The notes beneath the pieces were generated by a model. The model was not told where the DNA came from. It saw only the letters and a program-made list of their open reading frames with translations, and searched no databases. DNA of 64,000 bases, from contig NZ_CP009518.1 in the NCBI RefSeq assembly GCF_000970325.1, positions 620,001 to 684,000 of the forward strand, read 5' to 3'. A program made the translations under genes and the position numbers. The DNA is from Methanococcoides methylutens MM1 (GTDB lineage Archaea > Halobacteriota > Methanosarcinia > Methanosarcinales > Methanosarcinaceae). Below, one piece after another: positions 37,413 to 45,200 of this stretch; within the stretch, counting starts at the first letter, position 1; every line of letters begins with the position of its first letter.

Positions 37413-37500
37413 GCGGGGGTTGCCCAGCCAGGCCAAAGGCGCTAGGTTGAGGGCCTAGTCTCGTAGGAGTTCGTGTGTTCGAATCACACCTCCCGCACCA
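37413..37500 (+). tRNA. tRNA-Leu (GAG), copy 2
   Basis: Exact repeat of the 88-nt upstream gene including CCA, after an 81-bp spacer that itself holds two hairpins (37338-37355 and 37362-37381). No strong TATA box lies in the spacer, so the two are probably made as one precursor. Confidence 0.96.
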
Positions 37501-37668
37501 TTTTCTTATTCTGTTATTCTAACTAACTTGTGTTTTCACTCTGGCACTTTTGCTTACTGGTTTCATGATCGATAGCATTTGCTATGTACCATTAACTGAA
37601 AAATCCGAAAAAAGAAGGAAGAATACAAAAGCATCTCTCTGAATGCAATCCCGTGGAGTATGTGTCTA

Positions 37669-39597
37669 TTATTCGTCTTCTTCAATGTGCTCAGCAACGC
37701 CCATTACAACGATCCTGGTTTCCACTATCGTATCATGTCCTTCAAGAAGCACTTCATCCTTTTTGATGTCTATCTTGACTGAATCCGGATCAAGATCTGC
37801 TTCTTTCATGTATTCATAGATAGTGTCTTTGCCAATACTGATTGCATGCTCCACTGCATCTTCATATTCGTAGAAGTTCTCTCTTCCTTTTTCGGAATAT
37901 ACATAGAACTCCCATTCCGGTGCAGCCATGGATGCCGGTCGTATCAATATTTCGACTCTCCTGATGCCTTTTGCAGCCAATGCCCCTGCGGCATTGCCCA
38001 CATTTGCGAATTCTGGAAGTATTATCTCTGCATCGATCAATTCCTTCATCTCTTCAAGATATGCTACCACAGGGCCGCCGATCAGCACCACCGGTACATG
38101 TACCTTGAACTGGATGGGTGATTCTGCATCGAATATATTGCGTATCTCCTCTCTAGATATCTTTTCAAGGAAAAATGAAACAAGATCTGCTGCCATGTTC
38201 TTGGCAAACTCTCTCTTTACATGGGATGCAAACTCATCTGCTTCCATCTTATATAGGGGGGCGAGGTGCTTTGCACCGATGCGTGAAGCTTCCGCATTGT
38301 ATTCCGTATACTCTCCAAGCACATGCAGGGCATCCGTGGGTGTGAAACTGATCGGTTGTATCAGCCGTTTTTGCATGAGTGTATCCAGATGTTTTGATGC
38401 CGGGTATTTGTTGATACGTGAACGTATCTCCTTGAGGGAAGTTGGCTCAGGGGAAATGGCATTGAGGATCTCTGTTTCCAGATCAGTTAGCTCAAGGGGT
38501 TCATACTCTGTCCTTATGTAGAACTTGGTGGGCTGAAAATTCCTTCCCAGTAATGCTTTGGAAGGCATCGGGTTGGTTGCGATCTGCTCGAGGAATTTCG
38601 GGAACTGTGCTGCTGCCCTGCATAATGGAATGACCCTTCGTGGTCCGAAGTTGAGCTTTCCTGAAGCGATCCAGATATCACTGTCTCCTCCAAGTGCCGA
38701 AGTTTCCATCCTTATGGCCTTGACCCTTGTCTTCCATCCACCGACCACTGCCCCGGAGTCACTCATTTCAGGTACGTCGTTTCTTATCACGGACACATCA
38801 GTACTTGTTCCACCTACGTCTATGACTGCACAGCTATCTTTCTTTGAGAGGAATGAAGCACCTACGAGACTTCCTGCAGGTCCTGAGAATATGGATTCGA
38901 TCGGTCTTTCCAGTGCACCCTTGATTCCGATAACAGATCCGTCACATTTGAGCATGAATATCTTTGATTCCATGCCACGGCCTCTTATCTCAGATTCCAC
39001 ACTGGACATGAACTTCTCTGTTATGGGAAGCAATTGTGCGTTGAAGAATGCTGTTACAGCTCTTTCAAACGCTCCGAGGTCCTGTGATAGTTCATGTGCA
39101 CACACCACAGGCATGCCTGTGATCTTCCTGATGATCTCCTTGACCCTCAGTTCATGTTCAGGGTTGCGGATGCTGAAATAAGATGAGACTGCAAAAGCTG
39201 AGACATTTTCCTTTGCTCTCCGGGCAAACTCCTTTACTGCATTTTCATCCAATTGTTCTGCTTCAAACCCCTTATGGTCATGGCCTCCTTTAACCTGTGC
39301 GAAATGTTCTGTGGGAAGATCAGATCTGGTGAAATAATCTCCTACAAGGATGAGTCCCACAGGGAAACCGGTGCCTTCAAGGATTGTGTTGGTTGAAAGG
39401 GTGGTGGAAACTGATACCACATCTACCTGTGAAAGTATTTCCTGATCAATGCCGTCAAGTGCTTCCCGGATACCCTCCAGCGGATCGGGATAGGTTGTGA
39501 GTGCCTTATAGGATGCAATTATTGTATCATCCGGGCTTTTTACAACAACTGCATCTGTATAGGTGCCACCTGCATCAATTCCAAGATTTAATTTCAT
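37669..39597 (-). CDS. Hydantoinase/oxoprolinase-family ASKHA ATPase-like protein
   Basis: A protein of about 642 aa. The N-terminal HyuA-type region has the phosphate-binding LGIDAGGTYTDAVVV and later CAVIDVGGTSTDVSVI and IFSGPAGSLVGASF, the actin-like nucleotide site. A middle segment (about 370-440) with leucine-rich helices looks like a winged helix insertion. Classic family members are ATP-dependent hydantoinases or 5-oxoprolinases, but here the gene is last in an operon with an MtmB homologue and a Cdc6-type ATPase, so a role linked to methyl transfer is possible. ATG 39597 has GGAG 6 nt upstream; ATG 39603 is too close to it. Confidence 0.85.
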   Translation of the reverse strand: MKLNLGIDAGGTYTDAVVVKSPDDTIIASYKALTTYPDPLEGIREALDGIDQEILSQVDVVSVSTTLSTNTILEGTGFPVGLILVGDYFTRSDLPTEHFAQVKGGHDHKGFEAEQLDENAVKEFARRAKENVSAFAVSSYFSIRNPEHELRVKEIIRKITGMPVVCAHELSQDLGAFERAVTAFFNAQLLPITEKFMSSVESEIRGRGMESKIFMLKCDGSVIGIKGALERPIESIFSGPAGSLVGASFLSKKDSCAVIDVGGTSTDVSVIRNDVPEMSDSGAVVGGWKTRVKAIRMETSALGGDSDIWIASGKLNFGPRRVIPLCRAAAQFPKFLEQIATNPMPSKALLGRNFQPTKFYIRTEYEPLELTDLETEILNAISPEPTSLKEIRSRINKYPASKHLDTLMQKRLIQPISFTPTDALHVLGEYTEYNAEASRIGAKHLAPLYKMEADEFASHVKREFAKNMAADLVSFFLEKISREEIRNIFDAESPIQFKVHVPVVLIGGPVVAYLEEMKELIDAEIILPEFANVGNAAGALAAKGIRRVEILIRPASMAAPEWEFYVYSEKGRENFYEYEDAVEHAISIGKDTIYEYMKEADLDPDSVKIDIKKDEVLLEGHDTIVETRIVVMGVAEHIEEDE

Positions 39598-39638
39598 ATT
39601 CATCTCCGTTGTTTAGGTTCAGTTAAATTATGCTGGCA

Positions 39639-40820
39639 TCACAGTTCTTTAAGCCTGTAGTCCATGTAGAGTATGTCTTCTATCTTCTTTGGGTTCTTCC
39701 TGATCGATACCAAACGTGTCTTTCCATACCTTCCCCTGCTACGCACAGGTGCTGAAATGATTCCCATCATGTCGAATTCTGAGACGATCCCTGAAACACT
39801 TGTACGACCCAGGGGGTTCGTGCCCATCTGCTCGCAGTACTTCCTGTAGAGCATTTCTATCTGGCCTGTTGTTATCTTATCGGTTAGTTCCTCTGTAAGT
39901 CGGATGATGCTGAGAAGAACAAGTTTTGAATTGATAGGTAGGTTTTCCAGTGAGGTTAACAGGTCCTTTTCTCCCATTTCTTCATTTGCCAGCAAGACTT
40001 GTTTCTCATTTATTCTTTCCTCATTCGAAATATCTGCGATGGTACCTGCTCTTTCCAGCAAGGTCAGGGCTTTCCCGCAATCATGTTCAACCCCGGATAG
40101 CTTCGTACATAGTGAAACGACCCCCCTGTCAACAGCATCTTCCACAAACGCAATTTTACAGCGCTCATTCAGTATCTGCTCAACCTCTTCCTCGCTATAT
40201 GGTGGAAATATTATGTTTCTGTACTGGAGTGCCGAAAGAACAGTATTCTCGGCCTTAGCGTAAAAGAATATGTCATCACTAATTCCAATAATACCTATGA
40301 ATATGTCTTCTTCGATGCTCATATTCTCGCCAGCATAGCTGAGTTCATAGAGTACATTTTTGTCTTTCAGAGCTTCGATTTCATCAAGTACCACAATGAT
40401 TGTGGTCCTCTTTTCGTTCAGAGCTTTCCATAATGCCCTATAATATTTCCCCATTGAGAGTCCTGTTCTTGGAACTTCCGTTTCGGGTGATACCTTGTTC
40501 AGTATCTCAAGTATGATCTTGCTGGTCGTGCTGATCTTCTGGCAATTGATGAAGATCGGAACAGCGTTAAGATCCTTCGTCTCAATGTTAGTGCTCAGCT
40601 GTTTCAGGAGAAATTTCACAACAGTTGTCTTGCCTGTTCCTTTAATTCCGGATATCAGTACATTTGCAGGCTCTCCGTGGTGGAGGACAGGTCTCATCAG
40701 TGATGCAAGTTCTGTTACTTGCTTTTCTCTTCCAATAAGCCTGTCCGGAAGATACCTTGGAGAAAGCGCTGCCCTGTTCCTGAATATCTGGATTCCATCT
40801 GTTCCAAATATGTCATTCAT
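39639..40820 (-). CDS. Orc1/Cdc6-family AAA+ ATPase
   Basis: A 393-aa protein with Orc1/Cdc6 layout. N-terminal LSPRYLPDRLIGREKQ, Walker A GIKGTGKTT (58-66), Walker B IIVVLDEIEAL (141-151), sensor region SALQYRNIIFPPYSEEE and a C-terminal winged helix that would bind DNA. Known members recognise replication origins. Unusually, it lies between the MtmB-like and hydantoinase-like genes with gaps of 16 and 41 bp, so it is co-transcribed with them. It may be an initiator or a transcription regulator of this operon. ATG 40820 starts MNDIFGTDG; an upstream ATG at 40877 lies inside the preceding gene. Confidence 0.88.
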   Translation of the reverse strand: MNDIFGTDGIQIFRNRAALSPRYLPDRLIGREKQVTELASLMRPVLHHGEPANVLISGIKGTGKTTVVKFLLKQLSTNIETKDLNAVPIFINCQKISTTSKIILEILNKVSPETEVPRTGLSMGKYYRALWKALNEKRTTIIVVLDEIEALKDKNVLYELSYAGENMSIEEDIFIGIIGISDDIFFYAKAENTVLSALQYRNIIFPPYSEEEVEQILNERCKIAFVEDAVDRGVVSLCTKLSGVEHDCGKALTLLERAGTIADISNEERINEKQVLLANEEMGEKDLLTSLENLPINSKLVLLSIIRLTEELTDKITTGQIEMLYRKYCEQMGTNPLGRTSVSGIVSEFDMMGIISAPVRSRGRYGKTRLVSIRKNPKKIEDILYMDYRLKEL

Positions 40821-40836
40821 GTTAATCTCGCAAATC

Positions 40837-42207
40837 TCACTCGATGCCACAATACTTGCTAACTTCTGTAAATACATCCTTGTATATACCCAGATATTCT
40901 TCTGAAGGTCTCATGTCATATTCCGATCTTACGTTATAACATTCACTGAAAGGTTTACCTTCAGGAGCATATGCCAGCAGGTTTTCATATTTCCTGTAGA
41001 TGTTCCTTGCAGCCTCATCTGCTTCCAGAAGTGACAGCTCGGTTGCCATGTGCGCAACTTCTCCCATGAACCTGGATTCAAGTCCGGTGGAGTGGTCCGC
41101 ACCTGCTCCACGGGCACCTACTGGCCCTATCAGCATGTCCCTTCCACAAACAGTATCTCCGATGGCCTGTGCAGCGGTCTCATAGAACATCATGTCTGTA
41201 CAGCAGCCTGCAAGGTTCCAGTAATATCTTGCTGTGTAGTGGTGCATGTTGCGTGAAATAGCAAGGGATGACAGGTTAGATCCCCACATGATCTCTTTTG
41301 TTGAGGATGAGTTCGTATTCACATGCACTGCACCGGAAACATGCAAACTGGCACCTGTGAGCAGCTTTGACTGGATGGTCTCTGCCACATCTACAATAGC
41401 AAGGCCTTCAGGAGTGCCTATGCCTGTTCCTCCAAAGACCGGACATTGTCCGCTCAGGAAATGGTTTCCATGCTCAAGATGGAATATCGATTTGTAGAAT
41501 GTCTCATAATCGGTCTTAAGTTCATCCAGCTGATAGACCTCCTGTACATCTGCGCTGGAATACAGTTCCTCGGAAGAAACCAGCATATATGCGGGTGAGA
41601 TGGTTGGTGTTCCGGGTCCCATCAATGTGAGACCTTCACGACCCGCAAGTTTGGTGGCAAGTCTTTCTTCCCTGGCTTCCTTCAGCGCGGCAAGCATCTC
41701 AAATGGTGTTTTCCCGCGTATTCCTTTGCCTCCCATCTTTTCAAGTGCACCTGCATATATGCCCTGCACAATAGGTTCCATGGCAGAACTCACGTGAACT
41801 TCAAGGAAGTTCTCCTCGGAAACAGTGCCTCCCATAGGTCCTCCGATTATGACTGGTGGTTCAGAGTCCATAATGTACCTGAAGGGCACTGTGACCTTTT
41901 CATTCTTCCTTCCTATCTCAAGTGCTTCGGAAGTGTTTAGATATCTGCTAATGTCTTCTTCTTCTATCTGTATTGTTTTCTTTGTATCAGTACAGTAGAT
42001 CCCCACAGATGTCAATAATTGGACTGCAGCTTCAAATACGGAGTCTGCAAGGCTCGTATCTGTTGGTACAATACTTTCCCCGTCATATTTGATATCGAAT
42101 TCTTCAGCCAGTTCCTGTGATTTCATGAACACATTCATGTCATGTTTTTCTTCTGGTTTCTCTTCGCCTGTTGTTGCAGATCTGAGGTACTTGTATATGT
42201 TGTTCAT
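40837..42207 (-). CDS. MtmB-family methyltransferase lacking pyrrolysine
   Basis: A 456-aa homologue of monomethylamine:corrinoid methyltransferase MtmB. Shared blocks include VGIYCTDT, IGGPMGGTVSEE, PVFGGTGIG, AIVDVAETI, AAQAIGDTVCGR and TGLESRFMGEVAH. MtmB normally reads an in-frame UAG as pyrrolysine within the segment x-G-x-x-Pyl-G-P-x-T-x-x-S. Here that place is LTLMGPGTPTIS and the codon is ATG (41622-41620, Met196). No in-frame TAG occurs in the gene. Its substrate is therefore uncertain. No corrinoid protein or MtbA gene lies beside it. AAGGAGTC sits 6 nt before the ATG. Confidence 0.88.
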   Translation of the reverse strand: MNNIYKYLRSATTGEEKPEEKHDMNVFMKSQELAEEFDIKYDGESIVPTDTSLADSVFEAAVQLLTSVGIYCTDTKKTIQIEEEDISRYLNTSEALEIGRKNEKVTVPFRYIMDSEPPVIIGGPMGGTVSEENFLEVHVSSAMEPIVQGIYAGALEKMGGKGIRGKTPFEMLAALKEAREERLATKLAGREGLTLMGPGTPTISPAYMLVSSEELYSSADVQEVYQLDELKTDYETFYKSIFHLEHGNHFLSGQCPVFGGTGIGTPEGLAIVDVAETIQSKLLTGASLHVSGAVHVNTNSSSTKEIMWGSNLSSLAISRNMHHYTARYYWNLAGCCTDMMFYETAAQAIGDTVCGRDMLIGPVGARGAGADHSTGLESRFMGEVAHMATELSLLEADEAARNIYRKYENLLAYAPEGKPFSECYNVRSEYDMRPSEEYLGIYKDVFTEVSKYCGIE

Positions 42208-42235
42208 AATATTGACTCCTTTTTGTCCCGTTTTT

Positions 42236-42254
42236 GTCTTTTTTTATATCATTT
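42236..42254 (-). promoter_or_regulatory. Probable TATA box of the MtmB-like operon
   Basis: On the minus strand GATATAAAAAAAG (about 42240-42252) lies some 35-45 bp upstream of the ATG at 42207, the right distance for a short leader. Confidence 0.45.
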
Positions 42255-42279
42255 TGTTTTACTTTCGATTTTGTGAAAC

Positions 42280-42368
42280 TCCATGAAATACGTCCTCATA
42301 CTTCAATTGACATGGAGTTTATATATAGTTTTCCATGTTATTAACTTCAACACCTATTTTGACATGGA
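42280..42368. promoter_or_regulatory. Symmetrical four-site TCCATG array
   Basis: Sites: TCCATG 42280-42285 (+), CATGGA 42311-42316 (-), TCCATG 42332-42337 (+), CATGGA 42363-42368 (-). Start-to-start spacing is 31, 21 and 31 bp, that is about three, two and three helical turns. Sites 1 and 2 extend to a 10-bp perfect inverted repeat, AAACTCCATG and CATGGAGTTT. The array is centred on 42324, inside TTTATATATA (42318-42327). It looks like a cooperative operator or a small origin-type element. Confidence 0.7.
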
Positions 42369-42381
42369 GAAGTTAAAAATG

Positions 42382-42391
42382 TTTGATCAAA
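42382..42391. repeat. Palindrome TTTGATCAAA
   Basis: A perfect 10-bp palindrome just outside the four-site array. It may be an additional operator; no other support. Confidence 0.25.
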
Positions 42392-42453
42392 TTGTTTTTT
42401 TGATCGATCTATTGGATATTGTTAATATATCACATTGTAAAAGATCCTCGAAT

Positions 42454-42486
42454 ACTTTCACCCCGCTTGGCAGTCATTAATATATC
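42454..42486 (+). promoter_or_regulatory. Promoter with ACTTTCACCCCGC upstream element
   Basis: ACTTTCACCCCGC (42454-42466) lies 10 bp before TTAATATAT (42477-42485). The same 13-mer lies 11 bp before the TATA box of recQ (60041-60053). This promoter drives the 26-codon gene at 42520. Confidence 0.6.
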
Positions 42487-42519
42487 CAGAAGTAATTGTA
42501 GTATTTGAGGTGAAATAAT

Positions 42520-42600
42520 ATGGATGATTTCTTTACAGAACTGGTAAACAGAGCAAGATACTATGAACAATTTGAAGAATTCGTAAGAGCACACAAATGA
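42520..42600 (+). CDS. 26-residue microprotein
   Basis: ATG at 42520 with GAGGTG 7 nt upstream opens a 26-codon frame starting MDDFFTELVNRARYYEQF and ending ...FVRAHK, then TGA. It is rich in aromatic and charged residues and could form one amphipathic helix. A promoter with a conserved element lies 35-65 bp upstream and a stable hairpin with T-tract follows. No homologue is recognised. The upstream and downstream signals are its main support. Confidence 0.5.
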   Translation: MDDFFTELVNRARYYEQFEEFVRAHK

Positions 42601-42615
42601 GCTCGTTAGAACATT

Positions 42616-42675
42616 GGCCGTAGTTCCTCCATCCCGTCAGAGTTGTTTGCTTTCGCTGCGGCCCTACTTTTTCCA
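42616..42675 (+). terminator. Hairpin and T-tract after microprotein gene
   Basis: GGCCGTAG (42616-42623) pairs with CTGCGGCC (42656-42663), with one G-U pair, enclosing a 32-nt loop; CTACTTTTTCC follows. It may be a terminator or part of a small RNA covering the microprotein gene. Confidence 0.5.
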
Positions 42676-42749
42676 ATTTGTCTTTTTCCTTGTGACTACC
42701 TATTTTGGATCAGGATTTTGTACGATAGTCCAGATCATGAAAGATCAGA

Positions 42750-43601
42750 TCATTGGCAATGACCATCGCCTGTTTTGCTAATTTCTTTAAGAAAATGGTT
42801 TGTTCGGTGATTTTCTTTCTTCTTCTGTTCAGCCAGACGTGCCTGATATATACGAATTGATCTTAAGAAGTCGATCCTGCGAAACTCGGGCCAGAAAGGT
42901 GCGCAGAAATATGCGGCACATTCATTTCCGTTAGCCTGCCAGGGGAGGAAATTGGATATTCTTTCATTTCCGCCTGTACGTATTATAAGGTCAACATTAG
43001 AGACTGCTGCACCTTCTGAAGGATAAAAATGATCGGCAATAGTGGATTCGTTGATCTCTTCCAGTGACAGTTGTCCCTTAAGGACCTTATCTGCCATTTT
43101 CCTGACAGCCTGGACGATATCCTGCCTTCCGCCATAGGCAAGGGCAACATTCAGGTTGAATTTGTCGTAGTCCTTTGTTGCCTGTTCTATCTTCCTGGCA
43201 GATTTCTGAAGCTCTTCCGGAAGAAGGGAATGATCTCCTATAACACGCACTCTTATCTCTCTTTCATGAGTTCGTTCGCTTTCTCTCATATAATCGAACT
43301 TATTTCCGATAAGGTCAAAAAGCTGCAATGTTTCATCGGAAGACCTGTTAAAGTTCTCTGTGGAAAAGGCATAGACTGTGAGTTCTTTCACACCGATGTC
43401 ATATGACCATTCTATTACTTTTTCAGTCACATCTGCGCCCTTTGAGTGGCCATAGCTCGTTCTTTTCCCAAGCCTGCTAGCGAACCTACGGTTACCGTCC
43501 ATTATTATGGCCACATGTTCGGGAACAGTTCCGCTCTTAACATCTTTTGAAAGAACCCTTTCATAGGTCTTGTAGAAGAGGTTCATAAGGGATCTGATCA
43601 T
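42750..43601 (-). CDS. uppS: cis-prenyltransferase (polyprenyl diphosphate synthase)
   Basis: Makes long-chain polyprenyl diphosphate for glycan carriers (dolichol-type in archaea). 283 aa. Catalytic region IIMDGNRRFA with D35, YGHSKGAD, VYAFSTENFNR and LIIRTGGNERISNFLPWQ are present. ATG 43601 has GGAGG 7 nt upstream, favoured over the codon at 43616. It is likely co-transcribed with the small gene upstream. Confidence 0.94.
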   Translation of the reverse strand: MIRSLMNLFYKTYERVLSKDVKSGTVPEHVAIIMDGNRRFASRLGKRTSYGHSKGADVTEKVIEWSYDIGVKELTVYAFSTENFNRSSDETLQLFDLIGNKFDYMRESERTHEREIRVRVIGDHSLLPEELQKSARKIEQATKDYDKFNLNVALAYGGRQDIVQAVRKMADKVLKGQLSLEEINESTIADHFYPSEGAAVSNVDLIIRTGGNERISNFLPWQANGNECAAYFCAPFWPEFRRIDFLRSIRIYQARLAEQKKKENHRTNHFLKEISKTGDGHCQ

Positions 43602-43654
43602 GAAGATTCCTCCCAATGAACGATCAAAAAAGGTATGTTAACACCATGCGGTGT

Positions 43655-43966
43655 TCAGTAGTTATCAAGAACTGCTTTAACTATAGGTTTATAGTCTTCT
43701 TTCAACAGGTAAAGATTATGATCGCCAGTAACGTCTATGCTCAGTATGCCAAGTCTGGTGTTCATGAGTCCAACCATGGCTGAAACACCTCTGTAGCTCA
43801 CATCAAATTCCTTTTCATTAAGATGTTTGTAGACATCACCTGTAGTGAACGTCCCACCTTCAAGGAAGAGCTTCAGCACATCTTCACGTATACCTGTATC
43901 ATCACGGCCTAAATATTTGATAAGCCTCGCCTTTACCCGGTCCTCAATAGTCTCCAGCACAAACAC
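43655..43966 (-). CDS. DUF2551 winged-helix protein
   Basis: A 103-aa archaeal protein of the DUF2551 type. The segment GGTFTTGDVYKHLNEKEFDV then YRGVSAMVGLMNTRLG fits a winged helix fold, hence a likely DNA-binding regulator. Found in methanogens; target unknown. It lies 53 bp upstream of uppS on the same strand. Confidence 0.78.
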   Translation of the reverse strand: MFVLETIEDRVKARLIKYLGRDDTGIREDVLKLFLEGGTFTTGDVYKHLNEKEFDVSYRGVSAMVGLMNTRLGILSIDVTGDHNLYLLKEDYKPIVKAVLDNY

Positions 43967-44072
43967 CTCATTTACATCTATGTAATTTCTATTTATAAAC
44001 TTATGCTAATTTATTTGTTTTATGATACAGAACGCGTTTCCACTACAACATTAATCCTTATAAATGTTAGTG

Positions 44073-45131
44073 TCAGAGCGGAATGACCTCAACCACGAGT
44101 CCGTCTTCGAAGGGGTATCTCTCAATGATCGATGGGTTAAGGCCTTCTTCTTTAAGATCTTCTGCTATTTCCTCGATTATCCACCAGGGTAATTCCACAG
44201 TGTTGGCCTTTACCTCAAAAAGGTCCTCAGGCACTTCGAAGCTATGCAATATCCCTACCATTTTATCAGTATCAGCACCCTCAAGAGAACCATAGACAAT
44301 TGTTCCTTCCTCAGTGATCTCGTCAAGCTCTCGTGCTGTCTTTCTTGCAGTCCTTAGCAGACGCTCACGCAGTTGTCCGGCATCCTTGTATCTTGATGAA
44401 CAGAAATGTATCTTCGGCAGTTTGTCTGCCAGTTCCAGTGCAAATTCCTCCGATCCTTCCACAGCATTGCTCATGTCGTCCTTGAGCACGAAGTTCCTTT
44501 CTTTCATCTCTATGGCATTCGTGTCCGAGAATTCGAGCTCGTTGAGGTTCAGGAAACAGCCTGTATCGATAACAACATCTCCGACATGGCTTACTCCTTC
44601 TATTGATGGCAGTTCCATTCCTGCTTCCATTCCAAGCTCAATGGAATCCCTTATGGCACGTTCAAAATCAGAGCCTTTGAGCTCTTTCCATAATTGCTCA
44701 GGCGGGTGGAACCTTATCTCATCAAGTCCTGCTTCAGAAAGGGCTTTTAGCAGCTCCCTTTTCGGGGCGATAGAAGTGTAAAGGTGTATGTGGTGTTCCT
44801 TGCCGAATCTTTCTTTCAGAAGTCTGATATAATGAAGGACAAGTTCCGGTCTTATTAGTGGTTCTCCACCGGTGATACCTGTTCCCAGGGCATCCATCCG
44901 GATCGCTTCATCGATTACATCCTCATCGTCCTTCACCAGACGCTCATTGGCATAGGTATCATCCTTTTTCCGCTCTTCCGATAGTGGGCAATAGAAACAC
45001 CCCCGGTTGCATATGCCTGTAATGAAGAGCACCATCTTGGCACCCTGCTGGCAAAGTTTGCAGCCCCTTGTAAGGTATGTGTAGAAAGACCCCTTATCTG
45101 TGCGGACCATCCCTTTCATGCTGTCGTTCAT
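44073..45131 (-). CDS. Radical SAM protein
   Basis: A 352-aa radical SAM enzyme. The cluster motif is CNRGCFYC (C41, C45, C48); two more Cys (C24, C27 in CKLC) precede it. TGITGGEPLIRPE is the SAM-binding GGE motif. The C-terminal part is not recognised; the protein resembles archaeal PflA-like enzymes of unknown substrate. ATG 45131 has GAGGAG close upstream; longer versions run into the ferredoxin promoter. It is divergent from a small ferredoxin, a possible electron donor. Confidence 0.85.
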   Translation of the reverse strand: MNDSMKGMVRTDKGSFYTYLTRGCKLCQQGAKMVLFITGICNRGCFYCPLSEERKKDDTYANERLVKDDEDVIDEAIRMDALGTGITGGEPLIRPELVLHYIRLLKERFGKEHHIHLYTSIAPKRELLKALSEAGLDEIRFHPPEQLWKELKGSDFERAIRDSIELGMEAGMELPSIEGVSHVGDVVIDTGCFLNLNELEFSDTNAIEMKERNFVLKDDMSNAVEGSEEFALELADKLPKIHFCSSRYKDAGQLRERLLRTARKTARELDEITEEGTIVYGSLEGADTDKMVGILHSFEVPEDLFEVKANTVELPWWIIEEIAEDLKEEGLNPSIIERYPFEDGLVVEVIPL

Positions 45132-45154
45132 ATCTCCTCTCGTATATAAGCCTG

Positions 45155-45162
45155 ATTTAAAT
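45155..45162. promoter_or_regulatory. Shared palindromic TATA candidate ATTTAAAT
   Basis: This 8-bp palindrome lies between the divergent radical SAM and ferredoxin genes, 24-39 bp from each start codon, and could serve both directions. Confidence 0.4.
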
Positions 45163-45200
45163 ACAAAAGTGTATGTATGTTGTGACCTAATTGTTCGGGG

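Noticed and set aside
38558-39181. Plus-strand 207-codon frame
   Set aside because: Antisense to the hydantoinase-like gene, which has clear motifs in the other strand.
40837-42207. Hidden pyrrolysine codon in the MtmB-like gene
   Set aside because: The frame is open from ATG to stop with no TAG in it, and the expected codon is ATG.
42283-42480. 65-codon frame through the four-site array
   Set aside because: No ribosome site; covers operator-like repeats, a TATA core and the next promoter.
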